Part shown: positions 36,421-47,884 of the stretch, in pieces
Layout: the number at the start of each line of letters is the position of its first letter
Numbering within the stretch: the first letter of the stretch is position 1
The notes under the pieces: model-generated
What the model was told of the DNA's origin: nothing
The model's database searches: none
What the model saw: only the letters and a program-made list of their open reading frames with translations
DNA from: Lutjanus erythropterus
Taxonomy: Eukaryota > Chordata > Actinopteri > Lutjaniformes > Lutjanidae
Direction: 5' to 3'
Assembly (NCBI GenBank): GCA_020091685.1
Contig: CM034599.1
Coordinates: 39,387,945 to 39,451,944, forward strand
DNA length: 64,000 nucleotides
Program-made: the position numbers and the translations under genes

Positions 36421-38264
36421 TTCTGCTAAATAAACTCTTTAAAAAGCTGAAAACAGATGTTTTTTCTGACACCATGAAAAGTTACTACACTACAAAGATG
36501 TGATGATCTTATAGACCATGATGCATTGCTGTAGATCAAACTAGCTTATAGTATAGAGTTCAAATGAGCTCAAGCTACTGCTACAGCAGTAAAACACAAG
36601 AGACACATGAATGCAGCAGTAATATTAATCCACAACAGGAAGACACTGACAGTGTACCATTCATACGAAGTCCACACTAAATATTTAAGTATATTTACAC
36701 TGATTGTACCTACTTTTACTTATGTAAGGTTTTGAATGCAGGAATGATGGACATGCCATGATGCCATGATGTACAGCTTTACCCAGCATGCCGTCCTGCG
36801 CCTCATACAGGCTGAAGACATTAGGCAAAACAAGCAGACACAGAATCGATTCATTCTTATCTCTTCCTGAAACACCACATCTTTGCATTACTGCAAATTC
36901 ACTACACTTCCTCCCTGTGTGGTTACCAGCATACAAAGCAGCCCTGCTTTCCAGACAACTCTTGTAAAAATAGACAGGAAAGATGCTGCTGCTGATGGGC
37001 TGCAGGTCCTCAGCATGCACTATAGAAAATTGTTAATAGAATAGGTCATATATGCCAGATATTTCAGATTTCCAGTTAACCTTTTAAATAGGAGTATAGT
37101 ATTTAATATACACAAATTTATCTCTATTCTAATGTGAAATCAAATGCAGTCCTGAAAAGTTACCTTTCCATTGGCTCTGAATGCTACAGTGATGCTGATG
37201 AAAGTTTCATCTTCACTGTGAAGAAAATGGTTTTGGAACTAATCACTGGATATATATATACTGCACTGTAAGAGTCATTCAAGGATTTTTATTTTTTAAT
37301 TAAATGGTTTCACTCATCATCATAGAATCATAGATATGAAAGGTAAATAAAAACTTATTGAAACTTCCTTTATTTGGGTTGTGATTTCCTTGTTCTGTTC
37401 AGGTCTTACTTTTCAACATGCAACATATATACTGTGTAAGACTGTTCTGTTGTGGTCTGCTGCCACCTGGTGGTACATTTTGGACATACCTTCACATGGA
37501 CAGAAGACGCTGCAGTAGCTGAAGCTGGAGAGAAGCTGTTGATTATGAAATTCTGCATCTGAGTTTTAATCCAAATATCACTCTAGAAAACTAGTGCAGA
37601 AAAAACAAACAAACAAACAAACAGAAATATCATTCTAAATCAAATGTCTGTCATTAATATGAATTATGAGACTTTTTCACATTTTATAGAATGCCTATCA
37701 TATAATAATTTCACATCCTTCTCATTAGTTTTAATGAGCACTAAATGAAAGAAATAGCCAAGGGCTTGAGAGGATTACATTAAAAATATATTCCTATAAT
37801 CAGGGTGGAAGTAACTAATTACAGATACATCTAATAATATTCATTACACCATGTAATCTACTTTCAAAATCACAATTTATTACTAAGTACAAGTTGAATT
37901 AATTTCCAAACTGTTTATCTGCATTTTAGTAGCTTATAAAGGTCAAAGCCAGAACATATGGACAAAAATCATAATCACCATTGAGGATTTAACCAATTGA
38001 AAATGTATTCATGGATATTTAATAGTCTAGAAATGGCAAACATAAAAAAAGAGAAAAAAAATAAAAAACAAGTGTTTTGTAATTTATATATTATAAATAA
38101 TTACTTGATTGTTCGCATTTTCAACTACTGGTTAAGGAAAACCAAAATTTTTCAACCCAAAGTTTGTAGAGGTGACTGTGAGCACTGAGGAGAACAGAGA
38201 GGATGCTGGGAGTAATTTAGACTGAATATTTGAAGAAACAGAAACCTCTACTGATAATGTATTA
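36421..38264. other. Gene-poor interval
   Basis: No gene supported. An (AAAC)n run is at 37600-37622. At 37797-37870 lies a 'gtggaagtaactaattacagatac...' repeat fragment. Open frames here have no exon context. Confidence 0.4.
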
Positions 38265-38425
38265 CACATCAGCGGTTAAAAAGTAACTGAGTAGGTTTTG
38301 AGATGTGTACTTTTACTTAAGTATTTTTCTAACACCAGTACTTTTACTCGCAATTGACTAATATTTTAGTAATGTAACAGTACTTGTACTTGAGTACAGA
38401 TTTTCAGTACTCTTTCCATCACTGC
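38265..38425. repeat. Dispersed 'acttttacttaagtattttt' repeat
   Basis: It ends 'acttgagtacagattttcagtactctttccatcactgc', an inverted version of the 'ggtggaa..taac..agtac' end seen at 36162. Confidence 0.65.
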
Positions 38426-38994
38426 TGACAATCACTATGTACCCATCACACTCTTACAGTAAATGTGTAAGAGCTACGTTGGTCCATCGTGCAAAACATA
38501 TTAATTTTACAATAAGGGCTCTAAAATCTGTGAGATGCCACATTTCACTACTATTCTTTTCACTACTATTCTTTTTTCAATCCACTCGGTTGAATTACCC
38601 GTTGAAATATGTACTTAGTAGCCTAATACAAGAATCATATGTAATAGCATCATAAGTAACTGGATTACTTTCCATTACTTTGAGATTACCTCAATATGGT
38701 GAAACTGTTTAGCCTACTTTTGTGTTTTATATTCTTTGGAGATTTATTGATTATTTGTCCAGCTATTCCCTTGTTATGTGTGAATAGATGTTTAGATTAA
38801 TAGGGGTAATTATGCACGTTTAAATACTTTTTAAAGTAATGTTATACTATTCAGACTTCCCACACAAACATCAAGTAAACTGATAAACTGGTGTCAGTCT
38901 AATCTGCACTGTATTGTGATGCTGTTCCTCTCTTGTAATTTAAAAACAAAATAATGGCCAAGTTTTATATCTAGTGGAACATTTTTTCACTGTA

Positions 38995-39120
38995 GGGTAT
39001 GGATTCTCAAGCTGTGGTACGTGTGTCACTGGTAGTACACAAGCTCCCTCCAGTGGTATCCAGAAGAATGTGAGAAATAGATTTTTTTAAATGAAGTAAA
39101 TAGATTTTAAAACATTTGAT
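38995..39120. repeat. Repeat fragment 'gattctcaagctgtggtacg'
   Basis: The end motif 'ggattctcaagctgtggtacgtgtgtcactggtagtacacaag' resembles the hAT-type ends at 39625 and 34880. Only the left part is recognisable. Confidence 0.45.
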
Positions 39121-39624
39121 ACAATCAAAATACTACAAAGGTTCAAATGAAAATACATAAAACATGAAATCACTGAAATTTAATTTAAAGTAAGCTATGT
39201 TTTCTGCTATGTAGTTCTGATCATGCATGTAGTGTGTAAATACGTCATCCATGATTACTGGTAGCTGTGAGCTAAACTGTGATAGCAAGATGCAGGAGGT
39301 AAAAAGAAGAGAGTGAAAATGAATGCTTCAAAAACACTGCAGGAGTGGCTCCAAATGAGAACCTACGAAGAGAAGTGCAGATCAGAAGTGCAGTGTTCCT
39401 TGCTGTTAATAAAGATGAGCTTCCTTCCACATGATATTTCCTGATTCAAAATCACCAGGTGGTCACATGCATTAAGATCTGAACTGGATTTATTAAACTA
39501 ACAGGATCATTTGTGAATATTTCAAGTCACATTTATCAAGTGACTTGATTTAACCAGAATCAGGATATATATCTTCATGAAGATAAATTACATCCTTCTA
39601 CGGTTTTTCTCACAGTGATGTAGA

Positions 39625-39963
39625 GCAGTCATTTCCAAAGACTGGGTCGGGACCCACAGGTGGGTCACAAGAGATTTTATTTGGGTCCCCAAATAAATAA
39701 AAGAATATGGAGGAAATTCTACAAATTTAAGATTTATATCTTGCAGTATGCCTGCAATGTGTCTATTGTTTTACCGATTGGCTAAAATGTCCCAGAAACT
39801 CAGCCTAAATGAATTTATTTATCATTTCTAAAGTTTTAACATGTTTTCAATAAAGCATCAAGATAATATAGGGTGATGTAGAAATGGCAAACTTGGGTCA
39901 CACAAACTTGGTTTGTGTTATTTAAAGAAGTGGGTCCCTAGGAAAAAAGTTTGGGAAACACTG
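39625..39963. mobile_element. hAT-like MITE ('gtcatttccaaagactggg' ends)
   Basis: The left end 'cagtcatttccaaagactgggtcgggaccca' pairs with the right end 'gtgggtccctaggaaaaaagtttgggaaacactgac' as imperfect inverted repeats. The interior is AT-rich and noncoding. Confidence 0.65.
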
Positions 39964-40224
39964 ACTTACAGAACCCAAATAAAATATCTGCATTTTACAA
40001 TGATCTAATTCAGTCTTTCCTTTGACCTGTCATGTGTCTATGGATGTATAAAAAAAATGAAGGGAGTCAGTGATGTTTAGCGGATAATGATGAATGGCTC
40101 AACACAAATTTTACCATCAGCTAAATCACCAACAATTTATGCCATAATTGAAATTTTCTTACACCTTCTATACCATAAACTTTACACTGAACTCACTACA
40201 GTTAAAAAGACTCGGACAATCAAG

Positions 40225-40433
40225 ACAGTTTTATAAGATGATGTGTTTTATTTGATGTTGTTTCTTATTTACAGCATGGAGTAATAATCATTTGTGTGTT
40301 GGGGGTTGCAGGAAGGGTCCAGGTCAGCTACAGCAGTATGCAGGTTTTCTCTGGCTTCGCTCCACCTCGATTAGAGGAGGTGTTGTCCGCTCCACCCATC
40401 TCTCTGCCGGCTATAAAATGCACACCCTTTATG
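40225..40433 (-). other. glipr2l: Candidate last exon and 3' UTR of the CAP gene
   Basis: On the minus strand an acceptor 'attgtcactttccag' is followed at 40433 by CATAA. Joined to the phase-1 donor at 42340 this gives GCA TAA, ending the protein ...NVLRA. An AATAAA lies at 40247-40252, so the 3' UTR would be about 200 nt. The competing model reads through the donor to a stop at 42281. There is no transcript evidence. Confidence 0.4.
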
Positions 40434-43400
40434 CTGGAAAGTGACAATAAATAGTCTTCTAGTGAAGTGTTCAGAGGAAAAAGTTGAAGCATTGAGAAGC
40501 CACTGCAGCAGGAAACATTTCCACATTCTTAAAGCGTGCACCAAACAAGAATGAGACAAATCCAACCAGCTGTATGAGAAGAAACATGTCCAAGATGTCC
40601 AAGACTTGAATCTGTCTTACACACAGGGAGCTACACAAGTTCCCCCCTCAGTGGTCACTGCATGCACCCCAGAGGACGAAGTCAGCACATGGATGGATTA
40701 CTGAACAGGCCCACTGGGCCCAGAGTGTCAGGGCAGGTGTTAACACTTCTTCAAGAAAAGCAATTATACAACTATAAAGACACACAAAACTACCACAGAG
40801 ATTCAAGACTACAACAGGGAGACACAAAACTACCATACAGAGACAACAACGTACTACAAAGGGACACAAAAAAACTACAGAGACACATAATGACTATCAC
40901 AGAGACACAGAAGTACTACAAAGAGACATAAAACTACCATAAAGACACAAAAAAGTACAACAAGCGATTCAAAAGTACTACAGAGACATAAAATGACTAT
41001 AAGCAGACACAAAACCACCATTAAGACATAAAACAACTACAAAGAGACACAAAACGACTACAAGAAGACATAAAACTACCATAAAGATACAAAAAGTACC
41101 ACAAAGAGACACACAATAACTTACACAAGATGACAAAATGACTAGGAAGAAATGACTAAAAGGACTCACAAAACTACCACAAACAGACACAAAACAAGTA
41201 CAAGGAGACACAGGACTACCACAAAGAGACACACAAGCATTACATAAAAAAAGACATAAAAAATGACTTTAAGGAGACACAAAACCACAACAGAGACACA
41301 AAACAACCACAACGAGACAGAAAACTACCACAAAGAGACAAAGTAACTACAAGAAGACACAAACAGAAAACAAAGTAACATATAGGGATTCAAAGGTATA
41401 AGTGACACAAAGCAACTACAAAGGAACACAAAACTATCACCAGGAGACACAAAATGACTACAAAGAGACACTGCCTGTGTCCCTATGGGTGGGGAGCCCT
41501 ACATGTCTGTTCCCTGGGGACTGCTGTCTCATAATCCATCCAGTGAGTCAGGTGTACAGGTTAGTTATGTCAATAAAAACAAAATAATAATAACAATAAT
41601 AAAAAAAATTGTAAGTGAACCACAGCCACAATTTATAAGACATTCTTTGAAAACCCAAGTGCCTTTGGTATTTGTAGTCTAAAACCAAAACAAGTTCATT
41701 ATTATTTGGAAGTTTAGGAACACATTTACATGAATCTCTCATATTTTACATCTGCATATGTTTAATAAAACCATGAAGGGATAGCTCAGGTTATTTGAAT
41801 GGAGTTGTATAACTGTATGCTTTTCCATAGTCAGTGTATTTCCTACAGGAGATGGCGGTCAATGTGCCGACAGTTTGAAGAGGAAGCAGGAGTTTTGGTA
41901 TAGGAAGCTCAGCAATGTCCTGCTGTAGACAGGGTCAGCAGCAAAATGAATTTTAGACAGCTAAAACATCAATATCAGTTTAAGTGTATGTTATATTTAG
42001 AATATTTTCACCACTTTAACTTGCTGCCAGACAGACTTTTCAGTTGGGAAACAGGAAATCACTGTAAAGCCACCAAACTCCTTTGGCAAAATCAGTAATT
42101 TTACCTCACAGAACACAGAAGTTGCAGGTCTGCTGCCCTGATCTAGTTTGTGTGTGTTATTGTGTGATTTTGGTGAATCCAAACTAACCCCTTGAAACAG
42201 TGAAGACACACAGTAACACAAGAAACTGTCCACTGAATATGTATAAGTACCTCACGTAGCCCCTCTTCAAATAATCTGAACTATCCCTTTAATGCCCAGT
42301 TCAAACAGTAAAATGTGCAAAGCTGTGGTAATCTGTTACCTCTGAGGACGTTCCTTTCAAAGTATCCCTGGTTGGTCATGTTGCCAGCTGGCCGGTACTG
42401 GCCGACCACAAAGACCTTGTTGCCGTCGGTGGCCAAGCCGACGCCCAGCTCGGTGCTCTCCTTCCACACCACCTGAGTGAAATGACCTGCAGGAGGAAAC
42501 ACAGAGGTGCAGTCTGACCAAAGAGTACGGAGTCACAGGAGGGCCAGAAAAAAGAATGAATCCATCAAAGAATAAGACAACTGAAATATAAAGAAATACA
42601 TAAATGTGTATTTATTTTTATTCCTTTATTTTTCTTATTCTTTCCCCTATTTATTTTTACTGCTTTTACTGAGCAGTAAAATATACAGGAAAAATATAGT
42701 AAGTATTTATATGCCAATAAATAAATAAAAGATTAAGTTTATATACTATAACTTCTATATATTATATTTATATATTATTCAAAACATATAAATAAATAGA
42801 CCCATTAATAACAATGACAACAATACTGCTACTACCACTACTACTACTGCTACATTTCCTTTTTTTATTTTTTATTCTTTAACAAACTTTTTCTTTTTTT
42901 TTTTTAAGGCACTCCTATGACTCCCTAGCAGTGTGTTGTTTCTAACTTGCAAAAGATGACATTATTTTCCAGTGAATTCCAAAAATTCATAATACTGTAT
43001 ACCTAAAACTGAATAAAACTTTTTGACTGGTTATCTTTCCCACTTAAGATAATTAATTATTACAGAGCAATGAATTAGTAACTTAATTTGTTTCAAGTTA
43101 TATGTATAAGTTATAAGTTATATGTATATGTATATTATATGTATATTTTAGGGATGCATGCATGCACATGTATGCACTGGTGGGCTCTAGTGGGTGGGGC
43201 ATGCCCCTATGGTAGATAAAGTGCCCTATGAGGTGCCCTTGCAGTGGACAAAACATGACAAAATACCCTTAAGGGATGCATTTAAGGTGGACAAAATGTG
43301 GTAAAGTTACCTCTAAGGTTCCCGTTCAGAAAATGTGATGAAGTGCCATATAGGTTGTCAACATACTAAAAAATTACTTGGCCTCTCTGTGGCTTTAAAT

Positions 43401-46400
43401 AGATAAATAATCCATTGTGTTTTTGGCACTGTTGTAGTAGCTGTTGTACTTTATAATACAACTAAAAATTTCAATCTAAACCAGGAACTGGAACTTATTC
43501 ATCTTAAATGCATCACTATTTTTGCTGTGCTGGACCCACCACGTACAGCTGGTGCCCCTTTCATTTTTTTGGCCCCCGCCCCTCAGACAGCCTGAGTCCA
43601 CCACTGCATGTATGCAACATTACGTTTTGTACTCATCTGCACATTTCAAATCAGTCTCTGTTTATGGACTTCCTCATCACATGGATTGTATTTTACCAGT
43701 GTTGCTTTGGAATCCAGGGCGGTCGAAGTTATAATCCTTGATCTCACTGTACCACTTTTCTACAGCTTCTTTCCCTGAAACATGACAGAGAAAAACACAC
43801 TTCACAACAGCATATGAACATTTGAATTTGTAGTTGATTGATGTGATTTAGGAAATCAAATAAAGGAATAGTTTGACTGTGTCTAAGGGCATGCTGCCAA
43901 AAAAGATGACTTGATGAAAGGATGGAAAAGGACTGTGTTGTCTCTGTCCTCCACCTGTCAGTTTGACTGGTGCTGAGCTCCACATGTTGTAGATGTTCTC
44001 TCCATCCTTAGTCTCACTGTGCATCCCGGCGCCGAGCGACAGCAGGTGGTCGGCCCACGCCTGAGCCGTAGCACACATCTCGTTGTTGAGGGTCATTGGT
44101 GGTGCACTGTGCTTCGCCCTGTAGGCATTGTGGGTTTCCAGGAACTCCTTCTTAAAGCTTTGATCTGTTCACACAAACACATTATCAATTGATGAGCTCT
44201 TAGCACTGAGAGGAATGAATTACCGAGGCTGGTGTGTTCAGACACTGCGGATGTAGGCAGGATGGTGATAATGTAGAGGAGACTGGGGAGTGTTGTAACA
44301 TTAAGTTAGTTGTAACACTGTCAGTTTGACCAATCGGAAAAGAGCTCCGGTGATGTCATCAAAATCGTATACCATTTACTTTTTAAGCTTACAGGAGAAG
44401 TGAAGTGTCTGTGAGCAACAATGTAAATTTCATGACGAAACAATAGATTTTCATGTTTAAAAAAGTACAATTATTTTACTCAGTATACCAGGAATCAACT
44501 CTTAATCAGCTCATGGTGCTTTTTTTTCTGGCAAACTTTTAGCTATTTTCAAAGTGTGTATTTTATTTAGTTTTTTTCCTCTTTGGAATCAGTAATATTA
44601 TTGTTATTATCTCCATTTTTAAGAAAATAATTATAATAATACCTTCTTTTCTTGTTTTTTTTTTCATGTCCTATATCAGGGGTATTCAACTAAAATTCAA
44701 AGAGGTCCAGTTAGAGAAAATTTCCTAAAGCAAAGGTCCGGAACATCATAATGTCTAACTTGTGTTATGAGAGTGATAAAAACTGAAGTAGTGTAGTAGC
44801 TGTATCAACGTCTATATCAGGGGAGTCAAACTCATTTTGGTTCAGGGGCTACATACAGCCCAATTTGATCTCAAGTGGGTCGAACCAGTAAAATTAAAGC
44901 ATAATCTATCGATTATTCTGGTGATTAATCGAGTAATCAGATAAGAAATATTGTGTGTTCTGCATTTTTTTTCTATTACATTACTTTTGCTTTATTTAAG
45001 AACAATGGTAATATACAAAAGAGAAAATAAGACACGTCTATTAAGTGAACAACTATAAATTGCTAAAGTAAAAATACTCAGTAAAGTAACTTTACATTTA
45101 CTGTAGATTTACTTTTACTGTTTTTACTTTACTTTCTATTTTTTTTTTCAAGTACAAAGGTAAAAGTAAAGGTAGTAATGTCTGCAGAAACCACAAACAG
45201 AAGATGGAACTAACTCTTTTAACTGAAACAGTCACCAGAATGTTTTGTTCACATGTTAAAATCACTACATTTTTCTTCTTGAGCAGGACAGACGCTCCCA
45301 GACCCCCAGAGGACAGGGGACTGGTTTACCAACATGACACCTTTTTCTCCTCTTATGAGTTTGCAGGTCTGTATTTAGTAATAAAAAAAAATAACAATAA
45401 GAATACCATTAAAGTACAACAACTGCAATAAAAATGCTGATTTTTCAAAAAAGGAAACAATAACATGCAAAATATTTAAATTGTAATTAAGTAAAAACAC
45501 TAATACCACAATGTAAAAAATACCTAAATAAAGAATGTGAGTATTTTTTCCATCACAGCAGGTCAGTGATCAGTGTTTCAGTGACTCTCTGTGGATCAGT
45601 GAAGAGTTTTATTTATGGCGGCCCGCCACATTAAAAACATCGACACCACGACATGATTTTCTATTTTTGGAGCTGCGCACCTTTTTCGGTCGTGTGTAGA
45701 AGGTAACTCTTTATTTGCACAACTCTCGCGAGATGTGTGTTCGTCATTTCTACTAAAATATCAAACTCGCGCGATCTTTCGCTGGTCAAGGGTTCCCTTC
45801 TAGACACGACCCTCTCTGTCTCTCTGTCAAACTAATGACAGCAGACTGTAAACAGCAGGATGTTACACTCTGCAGGGTTTCTTTATTTGTGTGGACACCC
45901 AGGTTTGGTTTGTCACCAACTTTAGCATTTTTATTTTTTTAATCAGTCCGAGAGGACGACGGTATCAGTGATTGATTAGTGATCAGTCTGCCCTCCTCTC
46001 CTCCCTCACCTGTTCACTCTGCTGTGAGAAGGTCTGAAAGTTTCTCACAGAGAAACACAGACTCTCCTGTTTTATGTATAGGCCTCTTTATACAGTTGTT
46101 TAATTTTATAAGTGCATCTGGTTGGTGTCGATGTCATTAACCATCATGTTAGTTTCTGTTGTAATAAACTCTGTCATTAACAACAGTCTCCTCCACACGC
46201 AGCTTCTCTGCAGTTGGTCTGTGTGTTTCCTGATCAGCTAAAGAAGCGCCGGAAAGACTAGAAAAGTTGCGCCAGTTAAAACAGAAGCGTCCCGTCAAAA
46301 TTTAAAATCTATTAAGAATTTATTGGTTATAGGTCCGGGTCCGTATAAGACGGCGTGTGGGTCTGGACTCGGACCGCGGTCCGCCTGTTAGGGACCCCTG

Positions 46401-46670
46401 ATTTAGAACATCGAGGTCCAAACTTTTAATTTAACAAACTTCATCCTTATCATCAAAAGACTTATCACATAACAGTGTAAAAAAAGTGTATTTATAATAG
46501 AGTATCATAATTTATGTTGTTATATCTGGACAGTTGGTGTTTCTGATCTTGCTGGTTAGTGTTTTTATCTTGCCAGTAAGAGTTTCAATCTTGCTAGTAA
46601 GAAATCTTGCCAAGTGTTGGTAATATTATCTGTGATAATTTACTGAGTAAACAATGTACTGACCTGCCAT
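40429..46670 (-). CDS. glipr2l: GAPR-1/GLIPR2-like CAP-domain protein
   Basis: This is a small intracellular CAP-superfamily protein of the GAPR-1 type (Golgi/lipid-membrane associated), about 148 aa. Coding pieces in transcript order: 46664-46670 (ATG GCA G), 43955-44164, 43697-43774, 42340-42486 and, tentatively, 40429-40433. All junctions are GT-AG and phase 1. The protein begins [21 protein letters not shown] signatures are [11 protein letters not shown] and [11 protein letters not shown]. The cavity residues aligned to GAPR-1 are H51, E58 (in GEN), E83 (in WYSE) and H100. No signal peptide is present, as expected for the GLIPR2 branch. Unlike mammalian GAPR-1, residue 2 is Ala, so N-myristoylation is not possible. 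The C-terminus is uncertain: if the 42340 donor is not used, the frame continues to a TAG at 42281 inside a MITE end, giving 166 aa. glipr2l is preferred over glipr2 from overall resemblance to the fish like-gene. Confidence 0.85.
40768..41472. repeat. Degenerate minisatellite, unit about 20 bp
   Basis: Around 30 or more diverged units of the type ACAAAGAGACACAAAACTAC, with variants 'gacataaaatgactac' and 'caccataaagac'. The plus strand has almost no T-rich words, so the minus strand has stop-poor Cys/Leu/Val-rich spurious frames. In the spliced model it lies in the last intron of the CAP gene. Confidence 0.9.
41776..42292. mobile_element. MITE family D, copy 3 (both ends present)
   Basis: The left end 'aagggatagctcaggttatttgaa' pairs with the right end 'ttcaaataatctgaactatcccttt'. 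The interior has 'agtttgaagaggaagcaggag', 'gggtcagcagcaaaatg' and 'ttttacctcacagaacacag'. It is immediately downstream of the main CAP-gene exon. On the minus strand its terminal GGGATAG supplies the in-frame stop at 42281. Confidence 0.85.
42490..43690. other. CAP-gene intron 4 (42487-43696)
   Basis: AT-rich with simple repeats: poly-T/A at about 42895-42905, 'tatatgtat' runs at 43100-43150, and a ctactacta run at about 42828-42850. Around 43155-43350 a loosely repeated 'gtgccctatgaggtgcccttgcagtggacaaaa' motif occurs three or four times. Confidence 0.6.
44675..46403. mobile_element. hAT-like element in CAP-gene intron
   Basis: The left end is 'caggggtattcaactaaaat' and the right end, inverted, 'caggggtccctaacaggcgg', sharing CAGGGGT termini. 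A second hAT-type end 'caggggagtcaaactcattt' lies at 44818-44837. The right third is CpG-rich and carries TCTCGCGAGA at 45724-45733. No transposase frame was recognised. I saw no convincing 8-bp target duplication, so the boundaries are provisional. Confidence 0.5.
45724..45733. promoter_or_regulatory. TCTCGCGAGA palindromic promoter motif
   Basis: An exact ten-base palindrome, known in vertebrates as a promoter element bound by ZBTB33-type factors and common at bidirectional TATA-less promoters. A related 'aactcgcgcgatct' is 45 bp away. It lies inside the hAT-like element, so it may be the element's own promoter. Confidence 0.4.
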
Positions 46671-46690
46671 TGTGTCTGTGAATACAAAGG
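46664..46690 (-). other. glipr2l: Exon 2 of the CAP gene: start codon and 7 coding nt
   Basis: On the minus strand an acceptor 'catttcag' is followed by 20 nt of leader, ATGGCAG and the donor gtcagt. Only M, A and one base of the D codon are encoded here. The start is set by this ATG because the next exon begins at once with the CAP-domain N-terminus. Confidence 0.7.
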
Positions 46691-46799
46691 CTGAAATGAA
46701 ACAAGAACAGAGTTAGGAATGATGAACAAAAGTACATTACAAAAAAATGAAAAATAATTTAAAACATATGAGAAATGATAAAAAATTTACAAATAGTTT

Positions 46800-47430
46800 G
46801 AAGCTGCACAGGTAGAAGAATTGCACTTACAAAATAAGATTGTCTTTCCCCATCATATATAATGGTCTATATTTAGGTTATTAATTAGGTTGTAAACACA
46901 AATCATTAATGAACCATTATAAACAGTTTTCATATGTTGATGAGGGCTCACAATTTGTTAACATCCAGTTACTGTTTACTACAAATGAATCCAATTAATG
47001 AGTTACTAACATTTGTAACTTGCAAAAGGAGCCTTATTGTGATGTGTGAAACATCACCATTCATTGATGACTAAGATCAGGTGATCAGTTCACCATAATG
47101 GAAGATTACCAGCTGTGCCACACCTGGAATTTTATACTAACAAACTGCCCATTTGATATGTTAATTTGATGCCAAATGCAACTTTTTGACTATTAAGTTC
47201 TGCAGATGGTGGTCAAATGTTAATAACTTATTAATAAATCTGTGATGAAGCTGACAGGTAAGACAAAGTGAGCTCAGTGAGCAATATGATCTGAGGCTCA
47301 ACAGTATATATAAATGTGGGATCTTGGCAAGCAACAGCTTATTAATGATTTATAATCCTAATTAATAACCTCATTATAAAGCATTTATAAATGATTTATA
47401 AGGATAGTTTTATTGTAAAGTGGTACCAGA
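46800..47430. repeat. Repeat with 'attataaatcattaataa' arms
   Basis: 'ggttattaattaggttgtaaacacaaatcattaatgaaccattataaa' (46877-46925) resembles an inverted version of 'attaatgatttataatcctaattaataacctcattataaa' (47340-47380). The far end 'attgtaaagtggtacca' is a terminal-type motif. MITE-like; it lies in the 5' intron of the CAP gene. Confidence 0.5.
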
Positions 47431-47511
47431 TAATTTCAGACAGTGCAGGACTTCTCTAACAGCAGTAAACACAAATACCTTCCTGTGGCTGCAGTAATAT
47501 GTGGCACGTAC

Positions 47512-47550
47512 CTGGTTCAGTGTGCTTTCTCTAGGTCTGTAGATGTCTTG
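47512..47550 (-). other. glipr2l: Noncoding first exon of the CAP gene (inferred)
   Basis: It ends at a strong donor, actgaaccag|gtacgtg (47512/47511), and starts about 30 nt downstream of the TATA box at 47579-47586. It contains no ATG leading into the CAP frame. It would splice to 46690. Confidence 0.5.
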
Positions 47551-47578
47551 TGAAGATGCAGTTCCTTTTGCTGTCCTG

Positions 47579-47586
47579 TATTTATA
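47579..47586 (-). promoter_or_regulatory. glipr2l: TATA box, CAP gene promoter
   Basis: TATAAATA on the minus strand (gcaTATAAATAcagg), correctly spaced for a start near 47550. Upstream sequence (47600-47700) is not repetitive. Confidence 0.55.
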
Positions 47587-47736
47587 TGCACAAGCCTGTC
47601 CTGTCCTCTCCTTCCTCATCTCTACGTAGGAGGAGACAGGCACCCAGCCCTCGCCTGTAATTATTTCACTCTGCCACTCTACAGGATATTCCACATTCCC
47701 CACATGGCTTTTTAAATTCAGTGTTTTTCTTGTTTT

Positions 47737-47823
47737 TTTTTTTTTTTTGTTTTTTTTTAATTTTTGTCCTAATTCCCCAGATTCCACAGACAATAAAATT
47801 TCCTTTCCTCCCCCCCCCCCCCC
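47737..47823. repeat. Poly-T and poly-C tracts
   Basis: T-rich runs at about 47733-47760 and a C run at about 47807-47823, just upstream of the CAP promoter. Prone to length variation and sequencing error. Confidence 0.9.
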
Positions 47824-47884
47824 ATGTAATAGGTTTTTACAGTGACTACACAAATCTATTTACACATCTCATGAAAAAAACAAT

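Larger units (their letters stand above)
44165..46663. other. CAP-gene intron 2
   Basis: A 2.5-kb intron between the 7-nt coding piece and the main N-terminal exon. Most of it is the hAT-like element at 44675-46403. No other exon was seen. Confidence 0.7.

Noticed and set aside
40648-41232. Minus-strand Cys/Leu/Val-rich frames
   Set aside because: Produced by the minisatellite; same composition in every frame.
47410-47853. 147-codon minus-strand frame
   Set aside because: It covers poly-T and poly-C tracts and the CAP-gene promoter and first exon. The Lys and Gly runs come from homopolymers, and no domain is present.
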